NCBI RefSeq assembly: GCF_003584135.1
Contig: NZ_QXFI01000026.1
Coordinates: forward strand, 310,001-374,000
Source: Flagellimonas pelagia
GTDB lineage: Bacteria > Bacteroidota > Bacteroidia > Flavobacteriales > Flavobacteriaceae
Direction of reading: 5' to 3'
Length of the DNA: 64,000 bases
Under the pieces are notes generated by a model. The model searched no databases. It was not told where the DNA came from and was given only the letters and a program-made list of their open reading frames with translations. Position 1 is the first letter of the stretch, and each line of letters opens with the position of its first letter. Below are positions 8,693 through 17,326 of the stretch, piece by piece. The position numbers and the translations under genes are program-made.

Positions 8693-8831
8693 TCAATAGC
8701 TGATATTGAACAGCTTTACCTCATTTTGGTTTTATATCATTGGATTTTTAACACCGTTGGGAGGTGTTTTCATAATCTTGGGTTGGTTTTTTTTAGGATA
8801 TTACATTTTGACCAAAAAACCACTCAATTGA
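8693..8831 (+). pseudogene. Remnant of a second DUF423 gene (3' end only)
   Basis: On the plus strand this stretch encodes L-I-L-N-S, then GFLTPLGGVFIILGWFFLG and a short tail ending in TGA at 8829-8831. The intact DUF423 gene encodes LALNS at the matching place and then GFLTPLGGVFMILGWSYLG. Upstream of the Leu the frame is broken: a TAG stands at 8697-8699, and the alignment needs about a 5-base deletion. No match to the 5' two thirds of DUF423 is visible further upstream. The C-terminal residues differ from those of the intact copy, so this is a diverged copy and not a recent duplicate. It fills most of the 311-base gap 8584-8894. Confidence 0.85.
8742..8798 (+). repeat. Direct repeat copy 2, within the DUF423 remnant
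   Basis: Partner of 7506-7562. The two copies flank the SH3 lipoprotein gene in direct orientation, about 1.2 kb apart. Confidence 0.9.
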
Positions 8832-8865
8832 CCTTTAAATCCTGTACGAAAACGTTATAATTTTC

Positions 8866-8873
8866 TAGTTTTG
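8866..8873 (+). promoter_or_regulatory. -7 promoter element for pckA
   Basis: TAGTTTTG, an exact TAnnTTTG match, 21 bases before the pckA ATG. No TTG at the best upstream distance was seen. Confidence 0.6.
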
Positions 8874-8894
8874 TACCAATATTAAAACATAAAC

Positions 8895-10511
8895 ATGAAG
8901 GATTCTGCCCAAGCTTCGAAAACGATTTCGTTAAAATCCTATGGGATACAGCATGACAACATCAATTACCAACTTTCGCCAGACGAGTTGCATGATATCA
9001 CTATAGAAAAAAGAATGGGGAAAGAGGTGTCTTCCGGTGCATTGGCGGTGAATACTGGCGAGTTTACAGGAAGATCTCCCATGGACCGTTTTATTGTGAA
9101 GGATGCCATTACCGAGGATAAGGTCTGGTGGGGAAACATCAACATCCCTTTTGACAGCGAGAAGTTTGACCGGCTTTACAACAAGGTCATTGACTACTTA
9201 AACACAAAGGAGCTTTATGTAAGGGATTCGTATGCCTGTGCCGACCCCGATTACAAGTTGAACATTCGGGTCATCAACGAGTATCCGTGGTCCAACATGT
9301 TTGCATACAATATGTTCCTTCGACCCACTGAAGACGAACTTGAGCATTTTGAGCCGGAGTGGACGGTAGTGAACGCTCCCGGTTTTAAAGCAGATGCAGC
9401 GGTGGATGGTACCCGTCAACATAACTTTGCCATCTTGAATTTTTCAAGAAAGATTGCTTTGATAGGCGGAACAGGCTATACCGGTGAAATCAAGAAAGGT
9501 ATTTTTTCTGCCCTTAACTTTATCTTGCCCGTTTATAAAAACACCCTGCCCATGCATTGCTCCGCTAATGTTGGGAATGACGGAGACACGGCTATTTTCT
9601 TTGGACTTTCTGGAACAGGTAAGACCACCTTGTCCACAGACCCCAACCGAAAGTTGATCGGGGATGATGAGCATGGCTGGACACCTGATAATACCGTATT
9701 CAACTTTGAGGGGGGGTGCTATGCCAAGGTCATCGATCTTTGCCATGAGAACGAACCGGAAATTTATGGGGCCATTAAAAAAGGGGCTATCCTTGAAAAC
9801 GTGATTATGGACGGAAATGGGGTGGTCGATTTTTCTGATACTTCCATCACCCAAAATACCAGGGTGAGCTATCCTATTGACCATATTGAAAATATCCAGG
9901 TACCTTCCATTGGCAAAAATGTGAAGAACATTTTCTTCCTTACGGCAGATGCCTTTGGGGTATTACCTCCTATCTCCAAACTGACCCCGGCACAGGCGGC
10001 CTACCATTTTATATCGGGCTATACGGCAAAAGTGGCCGGTACCGAAGCGGGGGTAGTGGAACCACAACCTTCTTTTTCGGCTTGTTTTGGGGCACCGTTC
10101 ATGCCTTTACACCCTACCAAATATGCTGAAATGTTGAGCAAAAAAATGATTGAATCCGGTGTGGACGTGTGGTTGGTGAACACAGGATGGACAGGAGGCC
10201 CATATGGTGTGGGTACCCGCATGAAATTAAAGTATACTCGTGCCATGATCAGTGCCGCGTTAAGTGGGGAACTAGGGCTTTACAGTTATGACAAATACCA
10301 TATCCATTCCGTTTTTGGGGTGGCACAGCCCAGGGAATGTCCAGGTGTTCCCAAAGAAGTGTTGAGTCCCAGGACTACATGGAACAACGATGAGGCTTAC
10401 TATACAACAGCCTTTAAACTGACGAACGCGTTTCGGGAGAATTTTAAAAAATTCGAGGCTTATGCCAGTGAGGAAATCCGGCGGGGAGGCCCACAACGAT
10501 ATGCTTTTTAA
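8895..10511 (+). CDS. pckA: Phosphoenolpyruvate carboxykinase (ATP)
   Basis: Converts oxaloacetate plus ATP to phosphoenolpyruvate and CO2, the entry step of gluconeogenesis. The 538-residue protein has the substrate-binding GRSP motif (residues 59-62), the P-loop GLSGTGKTTLS (237-247), the metal/nucleotide motif LIGDDEHGW, and the FSACFGAPFMPLHP and NTGWTGGPYG segments, all typical of the ATP-dependent form. Length is normal. The start at 8895 sits just below a clear promoter element, and a strong terminator follows, so the gene is transcribed alone. Confidence 0.98.
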   Translation: MKDSAQASKTISLKSYGIQHDNINYQLSPDELHDITIEKRMGKEVSSGALAVNTGEFTGRSPMDRFIVKDAITEDKVWWGNINIPFDSEKFDRLYNKVIDYLNTKELYVRDSYACADPDYKLNIRVINEYPWSNMFAYNMFLRPTEDELEHFEPEWTVVNAPGFKADAAVDGTRQHNFAILNFSRKIALIGGTGYTGEIKKGIFSALNFILPVYKNTLPMHCSANVGNDGDTAIFFGLSGTGKTTLSTDPNRKLIGDDEHGWTPDNTVFNFEGGCYAKVIDLCHENEPEIYGAIKKGAILENVIMDGNGVVDFSDTSITQNTRVSYPIDHIENIQVPSIGKNVKNIFFLTADAFGVLPPISKLTPAQAAYHFISGYTAKVAGTEAGVVEPQPSFSACFGAPFMPLHPTKYAEMLSKKMIESGVDVWLVNTGWTGGPYGVGTRMKLKYTRAMISAALSGELGLYSYDKYHIHSVFGVAQPRECPGVPKEVLSPRTTWNNDEAYYTTAFKLTNAFRENFKKFEAYASEEIRRGGPQRYAF

Positions 10512-10516
10512 ACAAG

Positions 10517-10550
10517 ACGCCCCCGCATTGCGGGGGCGTTCATTTTTTTT
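10517..10550 (+). terminator. Rho-independent terminator after pckA
   Basis: ACGCCCCCG (10517-10525), loop CATTG, CGGGGGCGT (10531-10539), then CA and eight T. Perfect nine-pair stem. Confidence 0.92.
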
Positions 10551-10564
10551 TACAGTAAGTTTTT

Positions 10565-11308
10565 TTACTTGTTCACACTGGTGATGTACTTCTGCAGGGC
10601 CATAGTCATGGAGGGTGTCTCCGGTGTTGGCGCCTGAATGTCGATCCTAAGTCCCGCTTCTGTTGCTGCTTTTACAGTACTGTTGCCAAAAACGGCAATA
10701 CGTGTATTGTTCTGTTCAAAATTCGGGAAGTTCTTCAAAAGGGATTCGATTCCGGAAGGACTGAAGAATACCAGAATGTCATAGTAAACATCTCTAAGAT
10801 CGGACAGATCACTGATCACTGTCTTGTAGAAAATACCTCGTTTCCAGTCTACGCCAAGCTCATTCAAGGCTTCTGGCACGGCAGGTTTCAATTGATCGGA
10901 TGATGGTAGAAGAAATTTTTCGTCCTTGTACTTTTTCATCAAAGGAATCAATTCATTGAAAGTCCTTTTGCCCACATAGATCTTTCGTTTTCTGTACACT
11001 ACATATTTTTGCAGGTAGTAGGCCACGGCCTCCGACTGGCAAAAATATTTCATGGTGTCCGGAACCTTAAAGCGCATCTCCTCGGCAATCCTGAAAAAGT
11101 GATCAACAGAGTTTCTGCTGGTCAGGATGATTGCCGTAAAATTGTTCAAATCAATTTTTTGCTGCCTAACATTTTTGGCTTCAACCCCCTCCACGTGAAT
11201 GAATGGCCTAAAATCCACTTTTACCTTTTCTTTCTCGATCAATCTGGAGTAGGGGGAATTTTCGACTTTGGGTTCTGGTTGGGAAACCAAAATTGTTTTT
11301 ACTTTCAT
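10565..11308 (-). CDS. hemD: Uroporphyrinogen-III synthase
   Basis: Closes hydroxymethylbilane to uroporphyrinogen III in haem synthesis. The 247-residue protein has the two-domain HemD layout with the characteristic IILTSRNSVDHFF near the first domain and the second-domain motif LVFFSPSGIESLL followed by IAVFGNSTVKAATEAG. Sequence conservation in this family is low, but these motifs and the length fit. It is the last gene of a three-gene minus-strand unit (GT39, DUF4271, hemD), 7 bases behind DUF4271. Confidence 0.9.
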   Translation of the reverse strand: MKVKTILVSQPEPKVENSPYSRLIEKEKVKVDFRPFIHVEGVEAKNVRQQKIDLNNFTAIILTSRNSVDHFFRIAEEMRFKVPDTMKYFCQSEAVAYYLQKYVVYRKRKIYVGKRTFNELIPLMKKYKDEKFLLPSSDQLKPAVPEALNELGVDWKRGIFYKTVISDLSDLRDVYYDILVFFSPSGIESLLKNFPNFEQNNTRIAVFGNSTVKAATEAGLRIDIQAPTPETPSMTMALQKYITSVNK

Positions 11309-11315
11309 AAGCTTT

Positions 11316-11972
11316 TTAAACTTTTAGATAGCTTCCAATTAACACCAAGGGCGCAATTTCGAGTGCGCAAAGGTACAAAATAAAATACACAAAATACGGA
11401 AACATAGCTTTTTGATGGTTCTTCAACAGCTTTATCGTACCAATGCCGTTTATTAATATTATTAAGGCAATTGCGCCATATATGGTTGCTTTTGAGTCGA
11501 TTAAAACATATATCAATAAAATATTGGCTAGCGCAATGATAATGCTACTGTAGTTGAGGTAAGAAGTTTTACTGAAAATGATACCCAATATGAATTCTTG
11601 GTTGTTGAACACATATCCGGTAAAGGATTGGAGCAACAATTTTGCAAATTCAAAAAGTGCCAAACCCCCTAAAACAATCAAAAAAGTAAATACAGGATCT
11701 CCTTGGGGCATTACATCAAATGCTCGTAGCGCCAAAAAAATGAAGAGTGAAAGATTGAGCAATTGGAAAGTGGACATCAAGATATGGAACCAATTCAAAA
11801 GAGGACCTTTTTTGCTATTAAGTAGCACATATTTATCATTGAACGGAAGAATGATGAAATTCAGGAATTTTGAACTGTACCAGTATTTTCCAATGGCCAA
11901 GAGCACCAAACTTGAGAACAACACCAAGGTCATCCAATCCAAGGAAACGATGCTTTTTTCAATTGGGTTCAT
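11316..11972 (-). CDS. DUF4271 membrane protein
   Basis: 218-residue polytopic membrane protein with about six hydrophobic segments, matching the Bacteroidota-specific DUF4271 family (LKLLLQSFTGYVFN-like core, here FAKLLLQSFTGYVFNNQEF). Its function is not known; it is often found next to hemD in this phylum. The ATG overlaps the stop of the upstream glycosyltransferase gene by 4 bases, so the two are translationally coupled. Confidence 0.85.
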   Translation of the reverse strand: MNPIEKSIVSLDWMTLVLFSSLVLLAIGKYWYSSKFLNFIILPFNDKYVLLNSKKGPLLNWFHILMSTFQLLNLSLFIFLALRAFDVMPQGDPVFTFLIVLGGLALFEFAKLLLQSFTGYVFNNQEFILGIIFSKTSYLNYSSIIIALANILLIYVLIDSKATIYGAIALIILINGIGTIKLLKNHQKAMFPYFVYFILYLCALEIAPLVLIGSYLKV

Positions 11973-13627
11973 TCGCGAATCTTGAAGGGTTGTCCGTTCA
12001 GACCGGGAGGAAGTCCATTTTCAGAAATCCCTATTCTAAAATACACCGGATTTTCCATTTTCGTCAATGGTAGTTCAAAAGAATAGTAAAGGGTATCCTT
12101 GGATTTTAGCAGTGCCCCTTGAAATTCTTCAGCTTTTACCTTTAAGGGAAGCATTTGTTCTACCTGTTTATAAGCGTTGGAATAGGAAATGGTATATTTT
12201 AACTGTTCCAAGGGAATATCGAAGGGATAGGGATTATAAACCTTTAAGCCATATGCTGTACCTGTTTCCGATTTATCGACAAAGCATTTTATGTTTCTAT
12301 ATGATTGAAAGTTTTCTATAAAAGTACCGTGAAATATTGTGCTATCCAGGTGCATGTACGAGATGTCACCGCTATTTCGGTATTTGGTCACATACAAGAC
12401 TTTTTTACCTCTTACTTTTTCTTCGGATCCATCAATGGAATATTGGTTTTTCCGATACATGAAATTATTTAATGAAATGGCAGGTATTCCCGAGTAAAAC
12501 TCATACATGGGAGCACGGCGATACGAATTTTCAAAAACTACCGGAACATCACCGGCCTTTTCGTGCAGTTCATTTACCCATTCCTTGTTGCCATGGGTTT
12601 CATAGAGGACGGGGAATAGTGGTTGATAGACCAACCAGACTCGGGCATAGAGCAACAAAATCAAGCTAAAGAGACCTATTCGGTACATCCATTTTCTGCT
12701 TTTGGCGTTGTCCAACATATAATTAAAGGCAATCACAACCAACGGGATGGTTATCGCAATGGCCCATTGGGCCTGTACCCTTCTGTTGAAACTTGAAATG
12801 AAAAAGAAAATTATAATTCCATAAACCAAATAGACCAATGCCTTTGAAAATTTATCAGTGGTCCTAAACTTGAACAAGGCGCCATAGACCCAATAGAACA
12901 ATAGGCCTATGATGACAATCAAATTCAGGAAATACCCCAACGTAAAACCGTCAAAGGAATAGGCTTGGTTGGGACGTTCATACAAATGAAAGGTGATGGA
13001 TACAAAATCGTTCTGATAAAGCCAAACAAAATGTGGAATGTAGCAAACCAACGCCAACACCACTGCCAACCACGCTTTTTTGTTGGCAATCAATTTTATA
13101 TTGGAAAGAAAAACGAACAAAATAACCAGAACAGCGTGGTACTTGCTGTACATCAAGGCGGCCATTACAAGGCCTAAAAGCAAAGTGGTCGGTAGTGATG
13201 TATCCTTCAAAAAGCGTTTGTACAACCAGAGGAACAATGCTGTAAAGAATAAAAGAGGGGTATCCGGCAAGGTGAGGAACCCGTAGGCGTTCATCAAGGT
13301 AAAGGAGAATACCAACAGAAAGAAATGCACCACATAATCCTTTTTCTTTGGATTGTCGATAAGGTCCCATAAAATGACATAAGTGCCCACGGAAAGTACA
13401 CAGCTCATAAAACGGACACCAAGTTCCCCATCAAAAAGAAAACTGCTGAGCTTGATCAAAAAAGCCACCATCGGGGGATGATCGAAATAACCCCAAGCCA
13501 TATTTTGTGCATAGTACCAGTAATAGGCCTCATCATAGATGAGTTCCGTAACCGAAGCCTGGATAAGGTTCAACACAAAAAGGATGGCCAACAGAACAAG
13601 AAAAAGTTTGGGAAACTTTTGAGACAT
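11969..13627 (-). CDS. GT39-family membrane glycosyltransferase
   Basis: 552-residue integral membrane protein of the ArnT/PMT superfamily. The N-terminal periplasmic-loop motif ELIYDEAYYWYYAQNMAWGY and the following FDHPPMVAFLIK are the hallmark of lipid-phosphate-sugar glycosyltransferases, with the acidic Asp-Glu pair as catalytic residues. About ten membrane helices follow, then a C-terminal soluble domain (about residues 330-552). The acceptor is unknown: lipid A, protein or glycan are all possible. The start is the ATG at 13627. The polyprenol-phosphate-sugar synthase encoded by the divergent gene at 13747 would make the type of donor this enzyme uses. Confidence 0.9.
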   Translation of the reverse strand: MSQKFPKLFLVLLAILFVLNLIQASVTELIYDEAYYWYYAQNMAWGYFDHPPMVAFLIKLSSFLFDGELGVRFMSCVLSVGTYVILWDLIDNPKKKDYVVHFFLLVFSFTLMNAYGFLTLPDTPLLFFTALFLWLYKRFLKDTSLPTTLLLGLVMAALMYSKYHAVLVILFVFLSNIKLIANKKAWLAVVLALVCYIPHFVWLYQNDFVSITFHLYERPNQAYSFDGFTLGYFLNLIVIIGLLFYWVYGALFKFRTTDKFSKALVYLVYGIIIFFFISSFNRRVQAQWAIAITIPLVVIAFNYMLDNAKSRKWMYRIGLFSLILLLYARVWLVYQPLFPVLYETHGNKEWVNELHEKAGDVPVVFENSYRRAPMYEFYSGIPAISLNNFMYRKNQYSIDGSEEKVRGKKVLYVTKYRNSGDISYMHLDSTIFHGTFIENFQSYRNIKCFVDKSETGTAYGLKVYNPYPFDIPLEQLKYTISYSNAYKQVEQMLPLKVKAEEFQGALLKSKDTLYYSFELPLTKMENPVYFRIGISENGLPPGLNGQPFKIRE

Positions 13628-13646
13628 CAAACGGATTTTTAAGGAC

Positions 13647-13654
13647 CAAAGTTA
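13647..13654 (-). promoter_or_regulatory. -7 promoter element for the GT39-DUF4271-hemD unit
   Basis: TAACTTTG on the minus strand, an exact TAnnTTTG match, 19 bases above the GT39 ATG. Confidence 0.55.
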
Positions 13655-13695
13655 CAAATATTGGCCAAGTTGAAAACGCCGATAGAAGCAGAGGT

Positions 13696-13727
13696 TTGCG
13701 AGGGCAAGATAGAAAAGCGTATTTTTG
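13696..13727 (+). promoter_or_regulatory. Promoter of the GT2-pyrC-DUF4296 operon
   Basis: TTG at 13696-13698 and TATTTTTG at 13720-13727 with 21 bases between them, the standard Bacteroidota -33/-7 arrangement. The spacing is identical to that of the tyrS promoter in this window. Its position excludes the longer GT2 start at 13696. Confidence 0.75.
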
Positions 13728-13746
13728 CCAATCTAATCGAATGTGC

Positions 13747-14475
13747 ATGGCAGACGGCTTGGTGATCATACCCACTTTCAATGAAATTGAGAACATTGAG
13801 GCCATTGTGAAAACGGTTTTCGACCTCAAGAAGGATTTTCATGTTCTTGTTGTGGACGATAACTCTCCAGATGGTACTGCAGCATGTGTCAGGAATCTTC
13901 AGGAGCAATTTCCCGATCAATTGTTTTTGGAGGTCCGTAAAGAAAAATCAGGATTGGGTACCGCCTATATCCATGGTTTTAAATGGGCCTTGGAGCGGGG
14001 GTACGAATATATTTTTGAAATGGATGCCGATTTTTCCCATCGCCCTGCCGACCTTTCCCGTTTGCATCGGGCCTGTGTGAATGGTGCTGATGTGGCTGTG
14101 GGCTCACGTTATAAAAAAGGGGTGAATGTAGTAAACTGGCCTTTGGCAAGGATTCTACTTTCTTATGGAGCCTCATTTTATGTGAAGTTCATTACGGGCA
14201 TGAAAGTGCACGATCCCACCGCAGGGTTTGTATGCTACAGGAGAAACGTATTGGAGAACATCAATCTGGACAATGTCCGTTTCATCGGCTATGCTTTTCA
14301 AATAGAGATGAAGTATAGGGCCTACCTGAAAAAATTCAAGATAGAAGAGGTATCCATTATCTTTACGGATAGGATCAACGGAAAATCAAAAATGAACTCG
14401 GCAATCATCAGGGAAGCCATATTTGGTGTAATAGCCATGAAATTTAGGAGCATATTCTTTAAAAAGAACTTTTAG
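13747..14475 (+). CDS. Polyprenol-phosphate sugar synthase (GT2)
   Basis: 242-residue family 2 glycosyltransferase resembling dolichol/polyprenol monophosphomannose synthases, which load mannose or glucose on a lipid carrier at the cytoplasmic membrane face. Motifs: VIIPTFNEIENI, VVDDNSPDGTA, the metal-binding EMDADFSH, and VGSRYKKG. It has no C-terminal membrane domain, as in the short Dpm1-like form. The frame is open to 13696, but the promoter at 13696-13727 and homology (MADGLVIIPTFNE) favour ATG 13747; ATG 13741 is also possible. First gene of an operon with pyrC (2-base gap) and DUF4296 (3-base gap). Confidence 0.9.
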   Translation: MADGLVIIPTFNEIENIEAIVKTVFDLKKDFHVLVVDDNSPDGTAACVRNLQEQFPDQLFLEVRKEKSGLGTAYIHGFKWALERGYEYIFEMDADFSHRPADLSRLHRACVNGADVAVGSRYKKGVNVVNWPLARILLSYGASFYVKFITGMKVHDPTAGFVCYRRNVLENINLDNVRFIGYAFQIEMKYRAYLKKFKIEEVSIIFTDRINGKSKMNSAIIREAIFGVIAMKFRSIFFKKNF

Positions 14476-14477
14476 CC

Positions 14478-15812
14478 ATGTCAAAAATACTGTTGAAAAA
14501 TGCCAAGGTCGTCAACGAAAACAGCATTTTTGAAACCGATGTGTTGTTGGAAGGAGATTTCATTTCCCGAATAGATCGGGACATTACCGATTCCCATGCA
14601 AAGGTGATTGACCTGAATGGAGACCTATTGTTGCCCGGTATTATAGACGATCAGGTGCATTTTAGGGAACCAGGGCTTACACACAAAGGCACCATAGCCA
14701 CAGAAAGTAGGGCCGCCATCGCAGGTGGGATCACCACTTTTATGGAGCAGCCCAACACCAACCCACAGACCACCACCATAGAAAAGTTGGAAGAGAAAAT
14801 GGCCATTGCCGCCAAGGATTCCTTCGCCAACTATTCCTTTCTTTTTGGGGGGACCAACGACAATCTGGAAGAGTTGAAACGACTGGACAAGAATGCGTGC
14901 TCAGGGGTGAAATTGTTTTTGGGATCCTCCACGGGAAATATGCTGGTGGACAACGAAGAGGTACTTGAAAAAATCTTCAGTAATACCGAAATGGTGATTT
15001 CCGCACATTGTGAGGATGAAGGTACCATACGTGCCAACTTGGCCAAGTACCAGGAAATGTACGGAGATAATATTCCTATAGAACTGCATCCCATTATCCG
15101 TAGTGCGGAAGCCTGTTACCTCTCATCATCCAAGGCGATAGCCTTGGCTAAAAGAACGGGAGCCAGATTACATGTATTTCATGTTTCCACAGGAATTGAA
15201 ACGGAACTTTTCACCAATGCCATTCCCTTGGAAGAAAAGAAAATTACAGCTGAGGTGTGCATCCATCATCTCTGGTTTTCCGATGAGGATTATGCCGAGA
15301 AAGGCACCTTGATCAAATGGAACCCAGCCGTAAAGACCAAAGCGGATAGGGAAAAATTATGGGAAGCACTTTTGGATGACCGCATTGATGTGGTGGCCAC
15401 CGATCACGCCCCTCATACGTTGGAAGAAAAGGATAATCCCTATACCAAGGCACCATCCGGAGGCCCACTGGTGCAACATGCCCTTTTGGCCATGCTCCAA
15501 AAAGAATCCGAAGGAATGATCACTTTGGAAAAAATGGTGGAAAAAATGTGCCACAATCCGGCCAAACTCTTTGATATTGACCGACGCGGATTTATCAGGG
15601 AGGGGTGTTACGCGGATTTGGTGCAGGTGAACAGAAATTCCCAAAGCGAGGTTAAAAAAGCCAATATTTTGTATAAATGTGGATGGTCCCCATTTGAAGG
15701 TGTTACTTTTGGGTCCAAGGTCGTACGTACTTTTGTGAATGGATTGTTGGCTTATGATGATGGAGTTTTTGCCGTACAGAAAAATGCAAAAAGATTGACT
15801 TTTAACCGCTAA
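14478..15812 (+). CDS. pyrC: Dihydroorotase
   Basis: Catalyses the reversible cyclisation of carbamoyl-aspartate to dihydroorotate in pyrimidine synthesis. The 444-residue amidohydrolase has DDQVHFREPGLTHKG, the carboxylated-lysine segment GVKLFLGSSTGNM, His ligands in SAHCEDE and LHVFHVSTG, and the catalytic ATDHAPH. The first His of the usual HxH metal motif is Gln (Q59), while H61 is kept. I remember this DDQVHFREPG variant from other Bacteroidota dihydroorotases, so it is likely normal for the phylum. Length and all other motifs are intact. Confidence 0.93.
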   Translation: MSKILLKNAKVVNENSIFETDVLLEGDFISRIDRDITDSHAKVIDLNGDLLLPGIIDDQVHFREPGLTHKGTIATESRAAIAGGITTFMEQPNTNPQTTTIEKLEEKMAIAAKDSFANYSFLFGGTNDNLEELKRLDKNACSGVKLFLGSSTGNMLVDNEEVLEKIFSNTEMVISAHCEDEGTIRANLAKYQEMYGDNIPIELHPIIRSAEACYLSSSKAIALAKRTGARLHVFHVSTGIETELFTNAIPLEEKKITAEVCIHHLWFSDEDYAEKGTLIKWNPAVKTKADREKLWEALLDDRIDVVATDHAPHTLEEKDNPYTKAPSGGPLVQHALLAMLQKESEGMITLEKMVEKMCHNPAKLFDIDRRGFIREGCYADLVQVNRNSQSEVKKANILYKCGWSPFEGVTFGSKVVRTFVNGLLAYDDGVFAVQKNAKRLTFNR

Positions 15813-15815
15813 GAA

Positions 15816-16253
15816 ATGAGAAGGATTTCAAAAGCTTTTTTGGTTTTGGTTTTGGCCACGGCTTGTGCCGAAAAGGTGATTGAGGAACCGGAAAATCTTA
15901 TTCCCAAAGAAAAAATGGCCGATATCCTAAATGATTTGGCCATATTGAATGCATCCACGTCAGCGGCCTCAAATAAGTTTGAAGATTCTGGAATCAATAT
16001 CATGGAGTTTCTGTACAAGAAGTATGGTATAGATAGTATTCAATTTTCACAAAGTGATTTGTATTATGCTTCGGTTCCCTTGGAATACCAATCCATTTAC
16101 GAGAATGTAGAGGCCAGATTGGAAGAACGGACCAAAATCATGGAAGAACGATCCATGCGGAAGAACGATAGTATTCGTAAGGTCAATGAAGCAAGAAAGG
16201 ATTCCTTGAATGCCAAGAAGGATAAAAAAGAGGTGGTTCCTAGGGAACCTTGA
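15816..16253 (+). CDS. DUF4296 lipoprotein
   Basis: 145-residue predicted lipoprotein (signal MRRISKAFLVLVLATACAE, lipobox TAC). The middle, from LIPKEKMADILNDLAILNAS to YYASVPLEYQSIYENV, matches the DUF4296 family of Bacteroidota; the C-terminal 45 residues are a charged, Lys/Glu-rich coil. Function unknown. Third gene of the GT2-pyrC operon; its end overlaps the convergent epimerase gene by 14 bases. Confidence 0.85.
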   Translation: MRRISKAFLVLVLATACAEKVIEEPENLIPKEKMADILNDLAILNASTSAASNKFEDSGINIMEFLYKKYGIDSIQFSQSDLYYASVPLEYQSIYENVEARLEERTKIMEERSMRKNDSIRKVNEARKDSLNAKKDKKEVVPREP

Positions 16254-17241
16254 ACTTGTTGCAACAAAAATCGATAGCCCTATCCAAATCTTCGTATTGA
16301 AATCCGAGGGTTTCCTTTAATTTGGAATTGTCATAAATCTCATGATAGTAAAGCCCTTTCGCCATATTTTTGGAAAGCCTTCGTCTTTTGCCCAATACAT
16401 TACTTCGCAGCCAATCCAATCTCCAAAACATCTCCAAGGAGGAATAGGAAAGCTGTTTTGATGGAGGTTCTACTCCCAGTTTTAGGGCTATTTTTTGGAA
16501 CAATTGTCCATAGGTCCAATTTTGATCCACCAAAATGAACCGCTCGGATTGGATAGCGGATTCCATTAACGATACCATGGCCTTTACCACATCCCCTACT
16601 GATACAAAACCGGTACCCCCGGGAATAAAATGTTTTTTGCCTTTGGCCGCGTAGGTAAAAAAAGTACCACTGCCCGATTTCCAAAAACCAGGCCCTATGA
16701 CAACCCCAGGGTTCACGATGACCACGGACAGTCCTTCCTGAGAGCCACGCCAAACCTCAAGTTCAGCGTTGTATTTTGTAAGGCCGTACACGGATGCACT
16801 GGTCTCGTTCCATTCATTCTCTTCTGTGGCCTCGTTGCCCTTAACACTTGGTCCGATGGCGGCAATGGAACTCACATGACAGAGCTTTTCAATCCCATTT
16901 TTAAGACAAAGATTCACAATATTGGCCGTTCCTTCCATATTGGTCTTTTCCAATGCTTTAAAATCCTTCGGGTCGAAAGAAATCAATGCCGCACAATGGT
17001 AGACCTGATGAATGTCTACAAATGCATTTTCCAACGCACCTAAATTGGTGATATCGCCTACAACCCAATCGATTTGATCCATCAATTGGTTGGATTGCCC
17101 CGAATAATACCCAAAAACCTTGGAAACTTTCTGTAACGAATCTTTGGTACGGTAAAGCGACCGGACCTTCTTTCCGCTGTTCACCAAGTGGTAAAGTAGG
17201 TGCGAACCTATCAATCCAGTGCCTCCTGTAACCAAAATCAT
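16240..17241 (-). CDS. NAD-dependent epimerase/dehydratase (extended SDR)
   Basis: 333-residue cytoplasmic protein of the extended short-chain dehydrogenase family. It begins with the nucleotide-binding motif VTGGTGLIGSHLL; the catalytic Tyr-Lys pair is in SVYGLTKYNAELEVW, preceded by VSSIAAIGP with the Ser. The PGVVIGPG segment is typical of dihydroflavonol-reductase-like or sterol-dehydrogenase-like members. The substrate cannot be told from sequence. ATG start at 17241, divergent from tyrS with about 85 bases between. Confidence 0.88.
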   Translation of the reverse strand: MILVTGGTGLIGSHLLYHLVNSGKKVRSLYRTKDSLQKVSKVFGYYSGQSNQLMDQIDWVVGDITNLGALENAFVDIHQVYHCAALISFDPKDFKALEKTNMEGTANIVNLCLKNGIEKLCHVSSIAAIGPSVKGNEATEENEWNETSASVYGLTKYNAELEVWRGSQEGLSVVIVNPGVVIGPGFWKSGSGTFFTYAAKGKKHFIPGGTGFVSVGDVVKAMVSLMESAIQSERFILVDQNWTYGQLFQKIALKLGVEPPSKQLSYSSLEMFWRLDWLRSNVLGKRRRLSKNMAKGLYYHEIYDNSKLKETLGFQYEDLDRAIDFCCNKFKVP

Positions 17242-17272
17242 GCTGTAAAAGTACCTATTTGTACCGTAATTA

Positions 17273-17304
17273 TTGAGTCAAGTGCCAAGTTCATTTTATA
17301 TTTG
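17273..17304 (+). promoter_or_regulatory. Promoter of tyrS
   Basis: TTG at 17273-17275 and TATATTTG at 17297-17304, 21 bases apart, ending 22 bases before the ATG. Exact match to the Bacteroidota promoter pattern; it shows that the longer reading frame starting at 17273 is not the real start. Confidence 0.78.
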
Positions 17305-17326
17305 CAACCATTCAAAAAAACAATCC

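Noticed and set aside
8648..8860. 70-codon plus-strand open frame before pckA
   Set aside because: It runs through the DUF423 remnant in a different frame and has no signal or domain; the remnant explains the sequence better.
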